In this document: positions 24,434 through 36,394 of the stretch, piece after piece
How the letters are laid out: each line of letters begins with the position of its first letter
Numbering within the stretch: the stretch's first letter is position 1
NCBI GenBank assembly: GCA_907164885.2
Contig: OU015496.1
Span: 139,516,034-139,580,033 of the forward strand
Length of the DNA: 64,000 bases
Direction of reading: 5' to 3'
Source: Dolomedes plantarius
Taxonomy: Eukaryota > Arthropoda > Arachnida > Araneae > Dolomedidae
Translations under genes and position numbers: made by a program
Notes under the pieces: generated by a model
Databases searched by the model: none
What the model saw: the letters and a program-made list of their open reading frames with translations, nothing else
Told to the model about the DNA's origin: nothing

Positions 24434-24868
24434 ATAGAGAGCCTATGCTCACTTCTACCCAGACTTGGGTGTATATAATTTGAAGTGGCACTCTATTTGA
24501 ATTATATACAAACACAATTTATACATGAAACAATGTTTATTGGATTCATTGCACATATAATTGGCTTTTACAGCAATAAGCATGCGTACTACTTGTACGG
24601 AATGTAAATACAGCTTTTAAGGACAATATATTTTTATACTCACGAACAGTAAGTCAAACCAGCAGTACTGCCACGTAAACTTCTGGCCCGTAAAGCACTA
24701 GCGCAGGATAACACCTTTTCAACCTTAACAACAACTCCCTTTTTTTATTACTGACGCTGCGTGGTATTTATACTAAGCGCGTATGCCAAAATTAGCATAT
24801 CTGAAGCAGCTTCTTTAATTCACTCAAAAGTTCGATTCTTGTGAATCGAATCTTGTGTATACCTTACA
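24434..24868 (-). repeat. 5' LTR of the gag-only retrotransposon
   Basis: 435 bp, identical by eye to 21277-21711. The TATA box (tataaata on the minus strand, 24765-24772) is the likely promoter for Gag and genomic RNA. Confidence 0.93.
24765..24772 (-). promoter_or_regulatory. TATA box of the 5' LTR
   Basis: tataaata on the minus strand within U3, roughly 95 bp from the LTR start. It is the only strong TATA-like string in the LTR with AATAAA downstream. Confidence 0.6.
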
Positions 24869-24873
24869 ACCTT

Positions 24874-25850
24874 TTGAAAGAGTATTATTCCTGCTAAACG
24901 GCTATTACATTGCGAATGTCAGTTTGGATTTTATATCCATTCCATAAACATCTGATTAGTTAGTTCAACCTCAGATCAGATATTCTCAGGTAGTATCTAA
25001 TTCGGTTTTTATGTAAGTTATGACATTCTTTAGTGTTTTTAACCTAGAGTACTAGGGATTGTTCAGTGATCTTTGACGAACAAATTATTTTCTACTCCAC
25101 AAGTCTTATCACTCGTTTTCGCAGTATAACGTAATTTAAATCTTTGGCCATAATTTTGCAAATTGATTCTCAACTACTCCTGAGATTTCGATTGTGGTAG
25201 TTTCGATTCATTTTTATTTTCGATTAATTTTTCCCTAATATCACTATCTATTTGAATTTCGTTAAAGTCTGATACTTTTAACAAGACATAGGTGGAATAT
25301 CAGGGATTAGATATCAATAATAATTCACTGTTCAATTGGTATTAATAGACACTATATATCTCACTTACACATGACAATTACTTATAAATCATACAAAATT
25401 TTTGCATATTGGAGAGATTTGCGCATGAGCTTCTATAGTAGTTTTCATTTGTTGTATTCAAACATTTCTATTCAGTCCCTGTATACGAGCACAACTTGTA
25501 TGTAATGAGTAACCATATTTATTTGTACATTTACAGAAAAATATATAACTCTAAATCACAAAGGTCATGCATTAATTGAAATTAAGAACATCCTAACAAA
25601 CATTTAAGAAATGTTATACATATAAATTATTGTAATATTAAACCTGATTTCTTGGTAGAAAATGTAACCTATATTATGACTTTACATTTAGTAATACGTA
25701 TGCATACATGCACACATACATACGTACATATTTGCATGTTACAAAATAATACAAATCACAAGGAATTTTTTATTTCAATACTATGCTGAATGATGGCAAT
25801 AGCATAAAACGCGAATAGCACAAATATAAATATTAATAAATTATATTGTA
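24874..25850. other. AT-rich non-coding stretch
   Basis: Nothing recognisable apart from short catacatacg-type simple repeats near 25700-25735. Confidence 0.4.
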
Positions 25851-25852
25851 CT

Positions 25853-25947
25853 AGCCGCTGCGCGACCAGCATGGTCGCTTTTAGTTTCACATTTTCTTTT
25901 GCAAAACAACTCAATTGAAAGAAATATATATATATATATATATATAT
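25853..25947 (-). repeat. Helitron-like 3' end fragment and adjacent (AT)n
   Basis: On the minus strand, the GC-rich hairpin gcgaccatgctggtcgc is followed by a few bases and CTAGT. A hairpin just before a CTAG end is typical of Helitron termini. A short (AT)n run lies at 25923-25947. No 5' end was found. Confidence 0.35.
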
Positions 25948-26147
25948 AAGGAATGTTAACATTACCTGTCGTCATAAACATGCGTTGTTAAGGGGTAGTG
26001 GGAACTCAGCCCAAAAAAATTATAATCATCGCTAAATTCACTATAAGGCTGATTCTAAAACATCGTGAATAAAAAAATGTGAATTTCCATCACTTCAGAA
26101 CAGAGTTAAAGATAAGACTGAGAAACCCAACACCAATGATTTTAAAA

Positions 26148-26427
26148 ATTACATCCCTCTCTATATGTAATATTTTTCAAAATTAAAATATCTACACTTT
26201 ATCATTTTATCAAATAAGAAATTATTGGAGAATTTTTTTTCGCTTAAAAAAAGGAGTAAAATTTCAGCAAGTGCTAAAATATAGTGTGGATTACATCACC
26301 CTCTGTATGTATTATTGTTTACAATTCAGATATCTACACTTGATCATATCAAATAAAAAATTGTTGGGAAAATTTCTTCACTTATAAAATGGAGTAAAAA
26401 TTCAGCAAGTACTAAAAAAAGTGTAGA
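26148..26427 (+). repeat. Two-unit tandem duplication (~140 bp units)
   Basis: The unit at 26148-26289 is repeated, with divergence, at about 26290-26427. Shared landmarks in order are attacatc, atatctacact, tatcaaata and attcagcaagt. Both units are AT-rich and non-coding. Confidence 0.8.
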
Positions 26428-26449
26428 AAATTAACTCTTACTTACTATT

Positions 26450-26514
26450 AAGGTATTAAAGAATTATTGATAATATATTAATGCTTACTATTAAGGTATT
26501 AAGGAATTATTGAT
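26450..26514 (+). repeat. Direct 28-bp duplication
   Basis: cttactattaaggtattaa then (a/g)gaattattgata occurs twice, at about 26450-26477 and 26487-26514, with one difference. Confidence 0.85.
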
Positions 26515-28087
26515 ATTTTACTATGATATTGCTAAAACTTCTTGATTTACACAGTTGAGTATTTCAGAAGTAGGAGATACTACAGTGACATAATCAAAAG
26601 AACGGACTCTAGATAAACTTACATACAAATCCATGACTAAACACTGGATTTGATAGGTCTAAACATATTTTGTCAAAAGTTTGTCCTCTTACATACATTT
26701 AGAAAAACCGATGGAAAAATGAAAAACTATAATTATTCACTAGTAAAATACAGCAATTAAATTGTACCAATTACATGCTATCATCGAGCCACCACACACA
26801 CACGGTTGGCCGCTAATGTTTACATCTGGTAGTTGCAGCCGTTGCCATTCGGAGTGTAAAAATATCGTCTAATTTTGTGCCGCATACCTACGTGTTTTAT
26901 ATACATAGATTTTTCCTTAATAGAAGGACTTTCAGTTACTTTTAGGGCTAAATGGTTCTACCCCGAGTCGAGGATGATTGTGTAACAGAAGCTAGGAAAT
27001 AAGAGCTATTAGAGCTTTGATAACACACTCTTCCGTTATAAGATACATACAAAAATGTTTTAACCTATGCTAAAGATTAGTTTATCGTTGTCACGTCTCT
27101 ACCATAATATTTGCTACAGCATCCTCAAAAGGCTAGAAATGTAATTAATTCGCTAAACGCATTTTTCGGTCACGTTGAGACAACGTGACCGAAAACGCGT
27201 TTTAGACAGGTTTGAAAACGCGTTTTAGACAGGTTATTTCCTCTTCTAGTTTGGAATTCTAAAGCATCGAAAATGTATTACTCTGACGCTTTTGAAGCGC
27301 CAGAGTAGCAACCTAATTAAAAGATGGAATAATCTATTGCAACTGCTTTTAACGGGACTGACAAATATGTCTTGAACGTGGCATGGGGTACTCAAACTGC
27401 AGCCCATCAAGTTTGTATGTGTAGCCCCAAATACTCACACTCATTATAAGACAGATAAACATAATTTTATAACCAAAATTTTGGACATTTGGGCCTGAAA
27501 ATTACGAAACTGTACAAAAATGGGCCACCTGCTGCCCACGTTGTTCGCATTAATGTATCTTTATGAATCACACTGTTCCAAAATGAAATTCCAAATGAAA
27601 TCGACTTACTGATTGTTACCTTGATTACGTTTTGAGAGTAGCATGTAGCAAGTACAGAGCTGATTTGTTTAAAATAGTCAAAAGTTTGTCTCAACATCGA
27701 AAATCACTCTTAATTTTAAATAAGCGCTTGTATACATTTAGTTTTTGACATTTTTATGTTATGAGGTATAGTGTACTATTTTGCGGCCCTCGTAACGTAG
27801 CAAAACATAAGCACGTGACCCGAGACAAAAAAAAAAAAGAGGGTTCAGTACGGCTCGTGTAGAGGGCTAAAAATGGAGGACACTGACCGCAAGAAAATGT
27901 CGAGTGATTTTATGCCTGACCAAGCAATACATATTATATTAAAGCCGAAAAACTCTGCCTAATATCTTAATGGGAAAGTTTTCATAATTTTCGGAACATC
28001 TTGTAGATAGACAGAAAATACAATTTATGATGCTGTTACAAACAGATACATAAAAAGCGGTAATATAACAGTAAATTACTAATTTTG

Positions 28088-28088
<1 letters not shown>
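26515..28088. other. Non-coding stretch with small hairpins and possible hAT remains
   Basis: Contains the hairpin at 27155-27203 (separate entry). There is a patch at 27375-27430 (ggggtactcaaactgcagcc) that resembles the terminal sequence of some hAT elements, but no matching opposite end was found. The 76-codon minus frame at 27467-27697 has no familiar domain. Confidence 0.35.
27155..27235. repeat. Hairpin with adjoining 22-bp direct repeat
   Basis: 27155-27177 (aaacgcatttttcggtcacg...) pairs with 27181-27203 across a 3-nt loop, with a one-base difference in the A run. The right arm continues into gaaaacgcgttttagacagg, which is repeated immediately afterwards. A second short hairpin (ctctgacgctt / aagcgccagag) lies near 27280-27306. 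This is likely a miniature-element remnant. Confidence 0.75.
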
Positions 28089-28355
<267 letters not shown>

Positions 28356-29899
28356 TAAAAAATGGACAGATATACGCATTTGTATAAGAATACGTTTCAG
28401 ATGTATTAACCCATTATTGCATACCTGAAAATGTTAAAACAAATATATACACATAACCTTTGTTAAGTAACTATGAATTAACAAAACAATGTATCCAGAG
28501 GGGATATAAGAAGGTTTTTGAGAAATAAATTTCATAAAATATGATTAAATAAAAGAAGTTCAAAAGGCAACGCGAAATGCAAGAAGGTAGAAAAAAAGGG
28601 GGAAAACTGTGAAACGATTCTTTTTCTATTTAGCATCTGCATAAAGTTTTCAACGAAGTTTTGGTTTCGTGTAATTTATTCCAGCGTTAAATTTTTTCCC
28701 ATGCACAGTAATTAAATAAATGAGAGAAGAGATGATATTAAAATGCTTTAATTTCAGATTTTGTAGCTTTGCCATCAGACTTTTGTCTTTTCCAAAGGAA
28801 TATGAAGTTTTGTTTATAAAGTTTGATTTAATTTACGAAGCTAAATTCACTATTTTTTCTTAATGATAATATTTTTTTATTTTAAAATTATTTATTTGAC
28901 GAAATGATATATTAATTTTTGATGAATTCTTATAAATTTGTCTTAAAGTTTCGCATTATTTCAGAAATTTAGATCTAGTAGATGTATGTTTGAAAAAGTT
29001 AATGAAAAATGTGAATGAACGCATGGCCATTAATACATGATTATTTAAGAATCTTTCTATTCATTAAAATCTTTTGGTTTAATATAGTATTCTGCCAGTC
29101 AAGCTTAGAATATCAAACGGAAACTCAATCATCTAACCTGCATTTCACGAAGGCAAAATTAAGGTAGGTACAAATTTTTAATTATTTATTGCTCAGAAAT
29201 ATAGGTTTAAGTTTGCTGAGATACATTTCAATATTTTTTCTAAGTTCATATTAAAATATTTAAAGCAGATGTTAAAACTTAGATTACATTTTATGCATTT
29301 ATAATCAGCTCAACAAAAATCCTTTTATCTTTTTTATATTTTCTACCTTTAAGCGCAATGTAATTTCCTTTTATGATGTTACGCCCCAGTAGGAAAATTT
29401 ATTGTTTCAACGAAATAAACCATGATCATCTGTTTACTCAAAGGTGAACTTTTATAGTTTGTTTCTGGTACTTACGTACGCGGTAACTTCATGCCTTGGC
29501 TTCACATCTCAATTTGGTTTTAAGAAATAGAAATGGTGGAAAAAAATATCAACTCATAAACAGATCAACAATTCATGAAGATTTGGAAATGTTATTAATA
29601 AGTGTTTCGAATTATTATAAATATTAAGTCAGCCTTCTAGGCATTAGCTTATTTCTAAAAGTAGCATGGTTCTAAATTCAAGACACAATTTGCAATGTCA
29701 TGCTTAACTGTCTGCTCTTTTTGATGCAGCGAGAACCACGTGCTTTTTAAAATTACAGAAATAAAAATAATTTTTATTTGTGTCAATACACAAAGATTTA
29801 AATCAACTTATTAAAGTGCAATATTTATTACCTGAGAGAATATAAACTATCTGTTTTTAAAACAGTATTTTAAAGTAGTAAAAATTGTAAACAGTATTG
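28356..29899. other. AT-rich non-coding stretch
   Basis: Nothing recognisable. Confidence 0.4.
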
Positions 29900-30885
29900 T
29901 AAAGTAGTTAAAATTGGTTTTTTTTTTTTATCGAAACAGAAAGTTTTTGAAAATACATATTTTCAAACAGTTTGAGGAAAGACATTGTTTAAAATGTACT
30001 TAAAGAAGCTCAAAATTTAGAAATAAAATTTCATTTTATATATCTGTGAAAAAAAGTACCATGTCAAAGGGAAAAGTCTCATGTGTAATAAATCGAACTG
30101 AATGATTTTATACGAAGATTTTACTGAATTTCTAGTCTTTGTAATGCGGTTCAAAACTTCAAATTTGGCAAAGAAACTCCTGATCAAAGTTGGTTATGAA
30201 TAAAATTAACTTTTGAATAATGTGAAATTATTTTTCATATAAGTTATATTGATATCGAAAAAAATACATAACTTCAGCATCGGATTTAGGGAAGTATATT
30301 GACTCAATTTAGACATAATACTCGCATATGCTTTGGAAAAAGACAAATACGAGTCTGTAAAATTAAATTAAAGGTGTGTATAGCTTTAATCTAATTCTTG
30401 ATTCCCGTGAATTTCAAATTACTATTTCAGAGTATTAAGATAAAGAACATTTTTTTCAACGCGTAAGAGAATTAAAAATTAATAGTATTTTTTAACTTTT
30501 TATAGAAAAATCCACCTATTGATCATTAGTCTACACTGCATTTGAACTGCAAAAGAGAATGTTAATACATTGTTGACCGGTACCGAGTAAACTCGTGTTT
30601 TTACATGCAAATGTTGAAGATAGTTTAGGATAAAAGAAAGTTATATTGTAGAGATTTTTGTTCACCTTAACATTGCTTTACTTTAAAACTACCTTTACAA
30701 TGACCAGAATGAGTTTCAGGCTAATCCTTCTATTTTTATCATTTAAACTGTGAATCTCAAAACTCTATATTTAAAAAAAAACAGATTGCAGTACACAAAA
30801 ATGCCTTACTTTATTCCAAAATTTCAGTCTTTATTAGTGACTTGCGTATATATTTTAATGAAATTGCTGGTCAACAATGTGTTAA
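29900..30885 (+). repeat. ~1-kb interspersed repeat, copy A (inverted partner at 49.0-50.0 kb)
   Basis: Reverse complement, with clear divergence, of about 49010-49990. Shared landmarks include aaaagtaccatgt, gcattacaaag (as complement), tttggcaaagaaac and cattgttgacc. The homology stops at TTAA (30882-30885) on the right and fades near 29900 on the left. The last ~316 bp is the miniature element described next. The rest has no coding capacity. Confidence 0.75.
30566..30881 (-). mobile_element. TTAA-flanked miniature element, copy A
   Basis: Flanked by TTAA at 30562-30565 and 30882-30885. The inverted ends are tacattgttgaccgg on the left and ctggtcaacaatgtg on the right. Inside the left end lies taccgagtaaactcgtg. 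Three related copies lie at 49.0, 50.0 and 53.4 kb. A TTAA target is typical of piggyBac-class transposition, so I infer a piggyBac-type MITE. There is no transposase. Confidence 0.65.
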
Positions 30886-33833
30886 TAGCGGAAATTATGG
30901 TGAGACTTTTTTTTAATAACACTGGGAAAATGAAAAAAATATATAAGTGCAAATTCAAATTTAATCACATATTTTTTAATTCAAATATTTGTATTTTCGA
31001 TATCACTGCCTGAAACAATTTTAAGTTTATTAAAACATACAATAAAAAACCTTAGAAGCTCTATACTTCCTTGATGCCGATATTAAAAGCCCTTTCAACA
31101 GTGTCTTATCCCGTTAACTCAATTATGACTCTGCACGAAGTTAAAACCATGTTTTATTAATTCAGAACAACACCTTGCCTTAAGAGTTTATGCAATACCA
31201 AAGTTCATAGGATTAACGAGGAATGAAGCCAGCTGTGACAACTTAAATTGGCTTCTCAGCTGAGAACACTCGCTGCTCTGCGTTCAGGCTAAGATTTAAG
31301 ATTAGGTGTTACTACACTGAAAGCAACTTTCTCTGAATCCCAAACTTAAGTTGTTTTCTAAAGAATGGCATATAACCTGACTTATATTCACTTAAGGGGG
31401 ATAAAAGCTATAAATTTTGGAGATATATTTGGTTTATAATGACAAAATGTAGGAATAAAAAAAATGCAAATCCAATTAGAACAGATTGTGAACGAAGTTA
31501 ATACAAAAGTTTTGCAACGTAAAGTCTTGCGTCATCGAAAATCTTGTTTCAATTTTTTTTTATGCATGTAACTTTTCTAAGCTATCGGTTTATGTCAATA
31601 TTTCACTAAATTTCTGATTTCATCAAAAACTTGGACTATATCACGTGATATTCATGAGTTCTTCCCCATTAAGTAAGTAGACTCCCCATTAAGTAAGTAG
31701 AATGTCTATTAACTATGTAACAGTTTTTGAAATACACCCTTTCACGTTTAACAGAAGTTCAACAGTTACATCATGAAGCAGATATTAATTTTTTCATAAG
31801 TTATGTTTTATGGTTATTTGATAAGGTGTTGTATCGTAAAGAATCTCCACCCATTCAGAAGTATTTTGCACATTTTGAAGCCTGTGAATTGAATCACAGT
31901 GTGACTGGACATCGTTTGTTAATAGATGGGCTTGTTAGCGTACAAATAAATACTTCAGTTGTGGATTATATAAGTACCTATCAGTTTTTGAAGTGTTCAA
32001 AGGAAAACATGGAGAAAAACTGCGATCTTTGTATGACAAGCTATTTCTTTCAGGGAAATAAATATGGAAAATACATTTTGGCAGCATATATTTAGTTGGA
32101 ACTTGCTTCTATTGTACTTCTCAACTTAGTTGCCCATCTTATAAGGATTTTATTTTCTCTTGGAAAATTTGTGCAGTAAAATAGCCAAATATGGAAAAAT
32201 TTGCTATAAAAAATGTGTGAAGCAAGCTTTTAAACTTTTATACGGTAATCTTGAAAAGTTTTTTACCATTAAAGAAGGTATACCTTATGCAAACTTTTTT
32301 GTACATTTTATGAAAACAAAAGAGTATAAATTGACTGTAATAGTTATAATACGCATTAGATTAAAATAATATTATCACGAAAGGATAAGAAAATAAATGT
32401 AAGATCAATTACAAACGAAAATTTTACTTCTTTTGAGTTTTTCTAATTACTGGTGGGACTACAATTAGCTTTTAAAACACGACCAAAACTTTTAAGTATG
32501 GATTATTAACTTTTTTTGTTATTTTCTTACATGAACTAGTTCCACTCATAACTAACTGCAATTGTCCCTATGAAAAAATATTTTGTTTCCGAAATTTATA
32601 TTTTCAATCTTACCAAAAGTTTTCTACGAAGTTTACTTCTGAAAATTTCGGGGTATTTTTTTTATTAATTTAGGGAAATTATAAAGCTGCCAGAGCCCCA
32701 CATTTAAAATAATATGCTTTGGGTCATTGACTAGGTAGATTTGAGAAAGGTTTCACTGAAGTTTTTATGTTAAAGATTTCGAATTACATCTAAAAATGTC
32801 AAGATAGGTGTACTGTTTTTTTCCACATGATCAATGAATTCAAAATTACCAACTCTAGCACCTCACTTCTAAAACATAGCCATTCCTCTATCACGTTCTA
32901 CTACCGAGAACGAGTTCTTTCGAACTGCTTCTTGAAAGTTGAGTTGCGGCCAAAGCAGAGAGCAATGGTATTCCAATCACTCAGCTGCCATGGAATACCA
33001 TTGATTAACGTTACAAGGTTTACATTATTTAAACATACATTTACTCTTTCATATATATTTAATACGAAATATCCTAGCCATTAATTTTAGAAACAATATG
33101 AAAATCTGTTTAAAACTTTCTTTTTTCTATTTTAGTGATTTTTATGTTCTTCAAAATGTCTCCGAGGAAATCTATAGATGATTTTTCTATTTCAGTTTTA
33201 CTTAATCTCTCCGGAAACATTTAAGCTTGCAGACTGAGGTCAGTGGCATAAAGATTTTCAATAGCTATTCCTAAAGAGGAGGGGTTTTCATGATCTCATA
33301 AGTGCGAATCTACTATCAGACTATAAAATTAATTTTTTTAACTTACTTCTAAATACTGTTCAATTAAGAGGTTAAAATTTTAAAAGTGCAAAAAGTTACA
33401 GCTCATAATTTGATCTTAAATTGTTTTATCCAAATATGAAATAAAAAGTATTTTCGTTGCACATACGATAGAACATGCATATATACACCGGAATATAGGA
33501 GAAATATTATATTATCTGAAAAATATACCTTTAAATAAAAATTTGGATGATAAACAAACATTCACAGTTTAAAATTCAGCTACATCGTAATGAGGCATCT
33601 TCCATTATGATTATAGTTAAAAATCAATTTTTTGGGGGCTTTCTTTTTTTTTGCTAAATATCATTAGATCATAAATATACCAAAACTAATCTAAAAACTT
33701 TTAAGTCTACTGTTTCGAGAATTTTCAAAATCTTTAATTACAACCATTTATTAATAAATCAAAATATTGTTTAAAATGTTGTCAGTAGCTAACTACCATG
33801 CTATTTATTTCAAATTACTTTTTAATATATCTC
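30886..33833. other. AT-rich non-coding stretch
   Basis: A perfect ~17-bp direct duplication (ccccattaagtaagtag) occurs at about 31668 and 31685. The 122-codon frame at 31727-32095 and the 69-codon frame at 32160-32369 are ordinary-looking, but I recognise no domain, and AT-rich DNA yields such frames by chance. Confidence 0.35.
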
Positions 33834-33955
33834 TATCACATTTATCATTGAGTATCACATTTATCTCGACACACATTTATCTCGACACATTTATCACATT
33901 TATCTCGACACATATCTATCACATTTATCTCGACATTTATCATTGAGTTATCTAT
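33834..33955 (+). repeat. Minisatellite, unit around atcacatttatctcgaca
   Basis: About 120 bp of irregular repeats combining atcacatttatctcgacac and shorter versions (cacatttatctcgac, catttatcattgagt). Local replication slippage is the likely origin. Confidence 0.9.
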
Positions 33956-34314
33956 GAATCTGCGGTGAAAAAGTGGATAATATAACTTTAGTCAGATAAA
34001 AACACAATAGTTATTAATGATTAAAGGAAAGGGTAACGCAATTATTATAAATTTTTATTTCAGTTTTAAAATTTTTTCAAGAGGCATAATGCTCACACAT
34101 TAAATAGTTTACTAATAAGTCCCTTTCATCGGAAAAATTAAAAATTTCGTTCAAAACTTATTTTAAATATGGATAATTTTGTTATGGCATAAAAGAATAA
34201 ATTCAATTAGTTGCCGAGTTTTATAATTTTGCAAATTCATTATTAACTGGAATAAGTTCGTCTTGCTTAACAACATTTTATAAATATTCTTCAAAATACT
34301 AGAAGGGTCGGAGG

Positions 34315-34400
34315 TATCCTAGTGGTAACGCGTTGGCTTTCGGTGCTTTGCTTTTACTATATTAGCACTCACAGCGACGATACTGAAGTGGAGCTGTGAT
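34315..34400 (+). repeat. Possible tRNA-derived SINE head fragment
   Basis: gaggtatcctagtggtaacg resembles the A-box region of tRNA-headed SINEs. No clear B box follows. It is less AT-rich than its surroundings. Confidence 0.35.
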
Positions 34401-35254
34401 AAATACTAATTCCGTATAAGATCTTTAGTGAAATGAGTGCAATTTTGACAAAAAATTTATCAGATAGGGTTTAATATTCTTTCATAAGGATATAGACAAT
34501 TTACATAGCTTTACACAGATTCCAAAATTATTCAAAAAAAGTAACGCCACTATTTATCTACGGAAGTGTTTCATGCATAAATTGCACGCGTGGTTGGTTA
34601 TTGCTGAAACACTTAAGATGTATTTCGTAAAATGTCATGTGTGCTTTTTTTTGGATTCGTCTTGTAAGAAGAAAATTGATTCGATCGTATCAGAACGTCG
34701 AACCGCTTTTTTGAACTGTTGTAAAGATTTTTTATTTGGAATTCCTGAGTTGGAGAACAGGTTCTATTTCAGTACTGTGATGCATGACGCTTAATTAAAT
34801 TTCACATTTCCTGTCTCGAGGTTGTGATATCTTGTTAACTTTCACTTACGCTTTTTCAACTGTACGGGATTCATCACAATATAAAGCCCACATTAATTTT
34901 CCCACTCGCTACATTTCTCAAATATATCTTGTTTTTGTGTCATGAATGGTTTTCCTCATAACCCATTCATGGCACAATATTGAAAGTTAAATCAAAAATA
35001 AAAATAATCCGACATAAAAACAACATAAAAATGACGCAGGGGTTCTATAACACCTCGAGAATGCCTTACTCACAAAGAAAGTACTATAAAGAGGAGTTGT
35101 ATTGAGCTAGAACTCTTGTTACCTGCAGTTGAGAAAGCAATGCACTTTCCCCTCTCCCCACACTAACGCAGAGTTATAGACTATTACGCTTTATGGCTTA
35201 TAGTCTCACATTTTACTACATAAAGTGAGATAAGTGAACGGAAATAAACCTGTC
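34401..35254. other. AT-rich non-coding stretch
   Basis: Nothing recognisable. The 73-codon frame at 34573-34794 has no known domain. Confidence 0.4.
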
Positions 35255-35440
35255 TCGCAACGCCAGGCTAGCTCAGTTGGGAGACCATACGTTTCGCAAT
35301 GAGATCGCCAGGGATCGTTTGCTGGTCTTTGCAGACGGTTGATACAAAACTTAAAAACATCAACCATAATGGGTGTCGGACCCACGACTTCCCAGACAAG
35401 ACAGCTTAGCAGTAGCATCATGGAGAGTCCTTCGTATTCT
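35255..35440 (+). repeat. Possible tRNA-derived SINE
   Basis: tagctcagttgg near 35270 matches a tRNA A box. A B-box-like gggtccgacaccc lies on the opposite strand near 35372-35385. The ~180-bp block is GC-rich relative to its flanks. The two boxes point in different directions, so it may be two overlapping SINE fragments. Confidence 0.4.
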
Positions 35441-35488
35441 TTGCTAATTAACCTGATAAGACTTGCATCAAGTGAATATAAAATATCT

Positions 35489-35490
<2 letters not shown>

Positions 35491-35535
<45 letters not shown>
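35491..35535. repeat. (TA)n microsatellite
   Basis: About 45 bp of TA dinucleotides. Confidence 0.97.
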
Positions 35536-35538
<3 letters not shown>

Positions 35539-35632
35539 GAAAAACAACCAAACCCATTCAGTCTTTAAGATTTAAGACCAGATACAGCCTATCTTCCCTT
35601 GAAACGTAAAAATCTTTATGCTATATGAAAAT

Positions 35633-36394
35633 ACTAGCTGAAAACCCGCACTTCGCTACGGAGTACATTCAAATTAAATTCAACGGTCAATGTATGCAAT
35701 TAATGCCAAAAAAATAAATATATATATATAATAAATACAGCGATCAATGTTTGCAATTGATGTAAAAAAACGAAAAAATATATTTATAAAAAAATCGTAA
35801 GGGATATTTTAATACACAAAATAATGTAGAAGAAAATATTCAAATTAAATCCAATAGAACATACTAAAGAATATACTACAGTTAATATAGTACAGTTTGA
35901 AGAACATATGTTTTGCTGTATTTTAATATTTTTTTGGATAATGTCCACTCGTCTGCCGTATTAACAAGGAAAAAAAAATTTTTTTTGTCTATTAGTTGTT
36001 ATGCACGTGACGATAAATTTATTTAAAGTACCAGAAAAAGAAATCACGTGATCAGCATTTAATAAATTAAATTCTAAAAATTAATCTTTAAAAATTCACC
36101 AAAAATCAGAAAATGGAGGTAAAGATTCGAAAAAGATTTCATTTTGAAGGAATTTTTGTCATTTTTCTTGTGATATAAATTTTATAACTCTCAAACTATT
36201 ACTTTAAATGCAAACTTAAAAAACTTAAAAATTTAATTTAAAAAAATCTAAGAAGAATTTTTCAAAAATCTTTCTTAGTGCACTCCTACACTGTAAGAAG
36301 AATCGCCATGCAAAATTTCAGCCCTTTAGGTCCAGCGGTTTGGTCTGTGCGTTGTATGTCAGTGAGTCAGTCAATTACGGAACTGTTTTATATA
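35633..36394 (-). mobile_element. Helitron/DINE-like repeat, copy A, interrupted at its 5' tip
   Basis: Reverse complement of most of 46475-47301. On the minus strand it begins tataaaacagttccgtaa with the motif ctgactcactgac, and runs through caacgcacagacc and a short central (AT)n at 35716-35730. It ends gcgaagtgcgggttttcagc then TAGT. A terminal CTAGT after a GC-rich segment and a central simple repeat are features of Helitron-related DINE elements; I infer this class from structure only. The Tc1 element at 36395 is inserted within its terminal TA-rich bases. Confidence 0.6.

Larger units (their letters stand above)
21277..24868 (-). mobile_element. Gag-only LTR retrotransposon, Ty3/Gypsy-like, apparently recent
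   Basis: A 3592-bp element read on the minus strand. It has two 435-bp LTRs with no difference that I could find by eye, and a perfect 5-bp target duplication ACCTT at 21272-21276 and 24869-24873. A primer-binding site lies 2 nt inside the 5' LTR and a purine-rich tract abuts the 3' LTR. The only coding sequence is one intact 685-codon Gag-type ORF. No frame contains the catalytic motifs of protease, reverse transcriptase, RNase H or integrase, and the ~530 bp between the Gag stop and the 3' LTR has no long ORF. It is therefore non-autonomous but keeps every cis signal needed for copying in trans. Identical LTRs imply recent insertion. It resembles the plant 'TR-GAG' concept. I know of no named arthropod family like this, but I cannot search. 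Confidence 0.9.

Noticed and set aside
27375..27800. hAT-like terminal string and cggccc-type motif at the far end
   Set aside because: Only one end resembles a hAT terminus, and no inverted partner or 8-bp duplication could be found.
31727..32369. Two neighbouring ORFs of 122 and 69 codons
   Set aside because: They looked like one decayed gene, but no motif, family resemblance or repeat boundary supports that.
33834..33955. CRISPR-like repeat array
   Set aside because: Units are irregular without unique spacers, and the window is eukaryotic; it is a minisatellite.
35255..35440. A true tRNA gene
   Set aside because: The A box is good, but no B box lies at the right distance on the same strand and no cloverleaf can be drawn.
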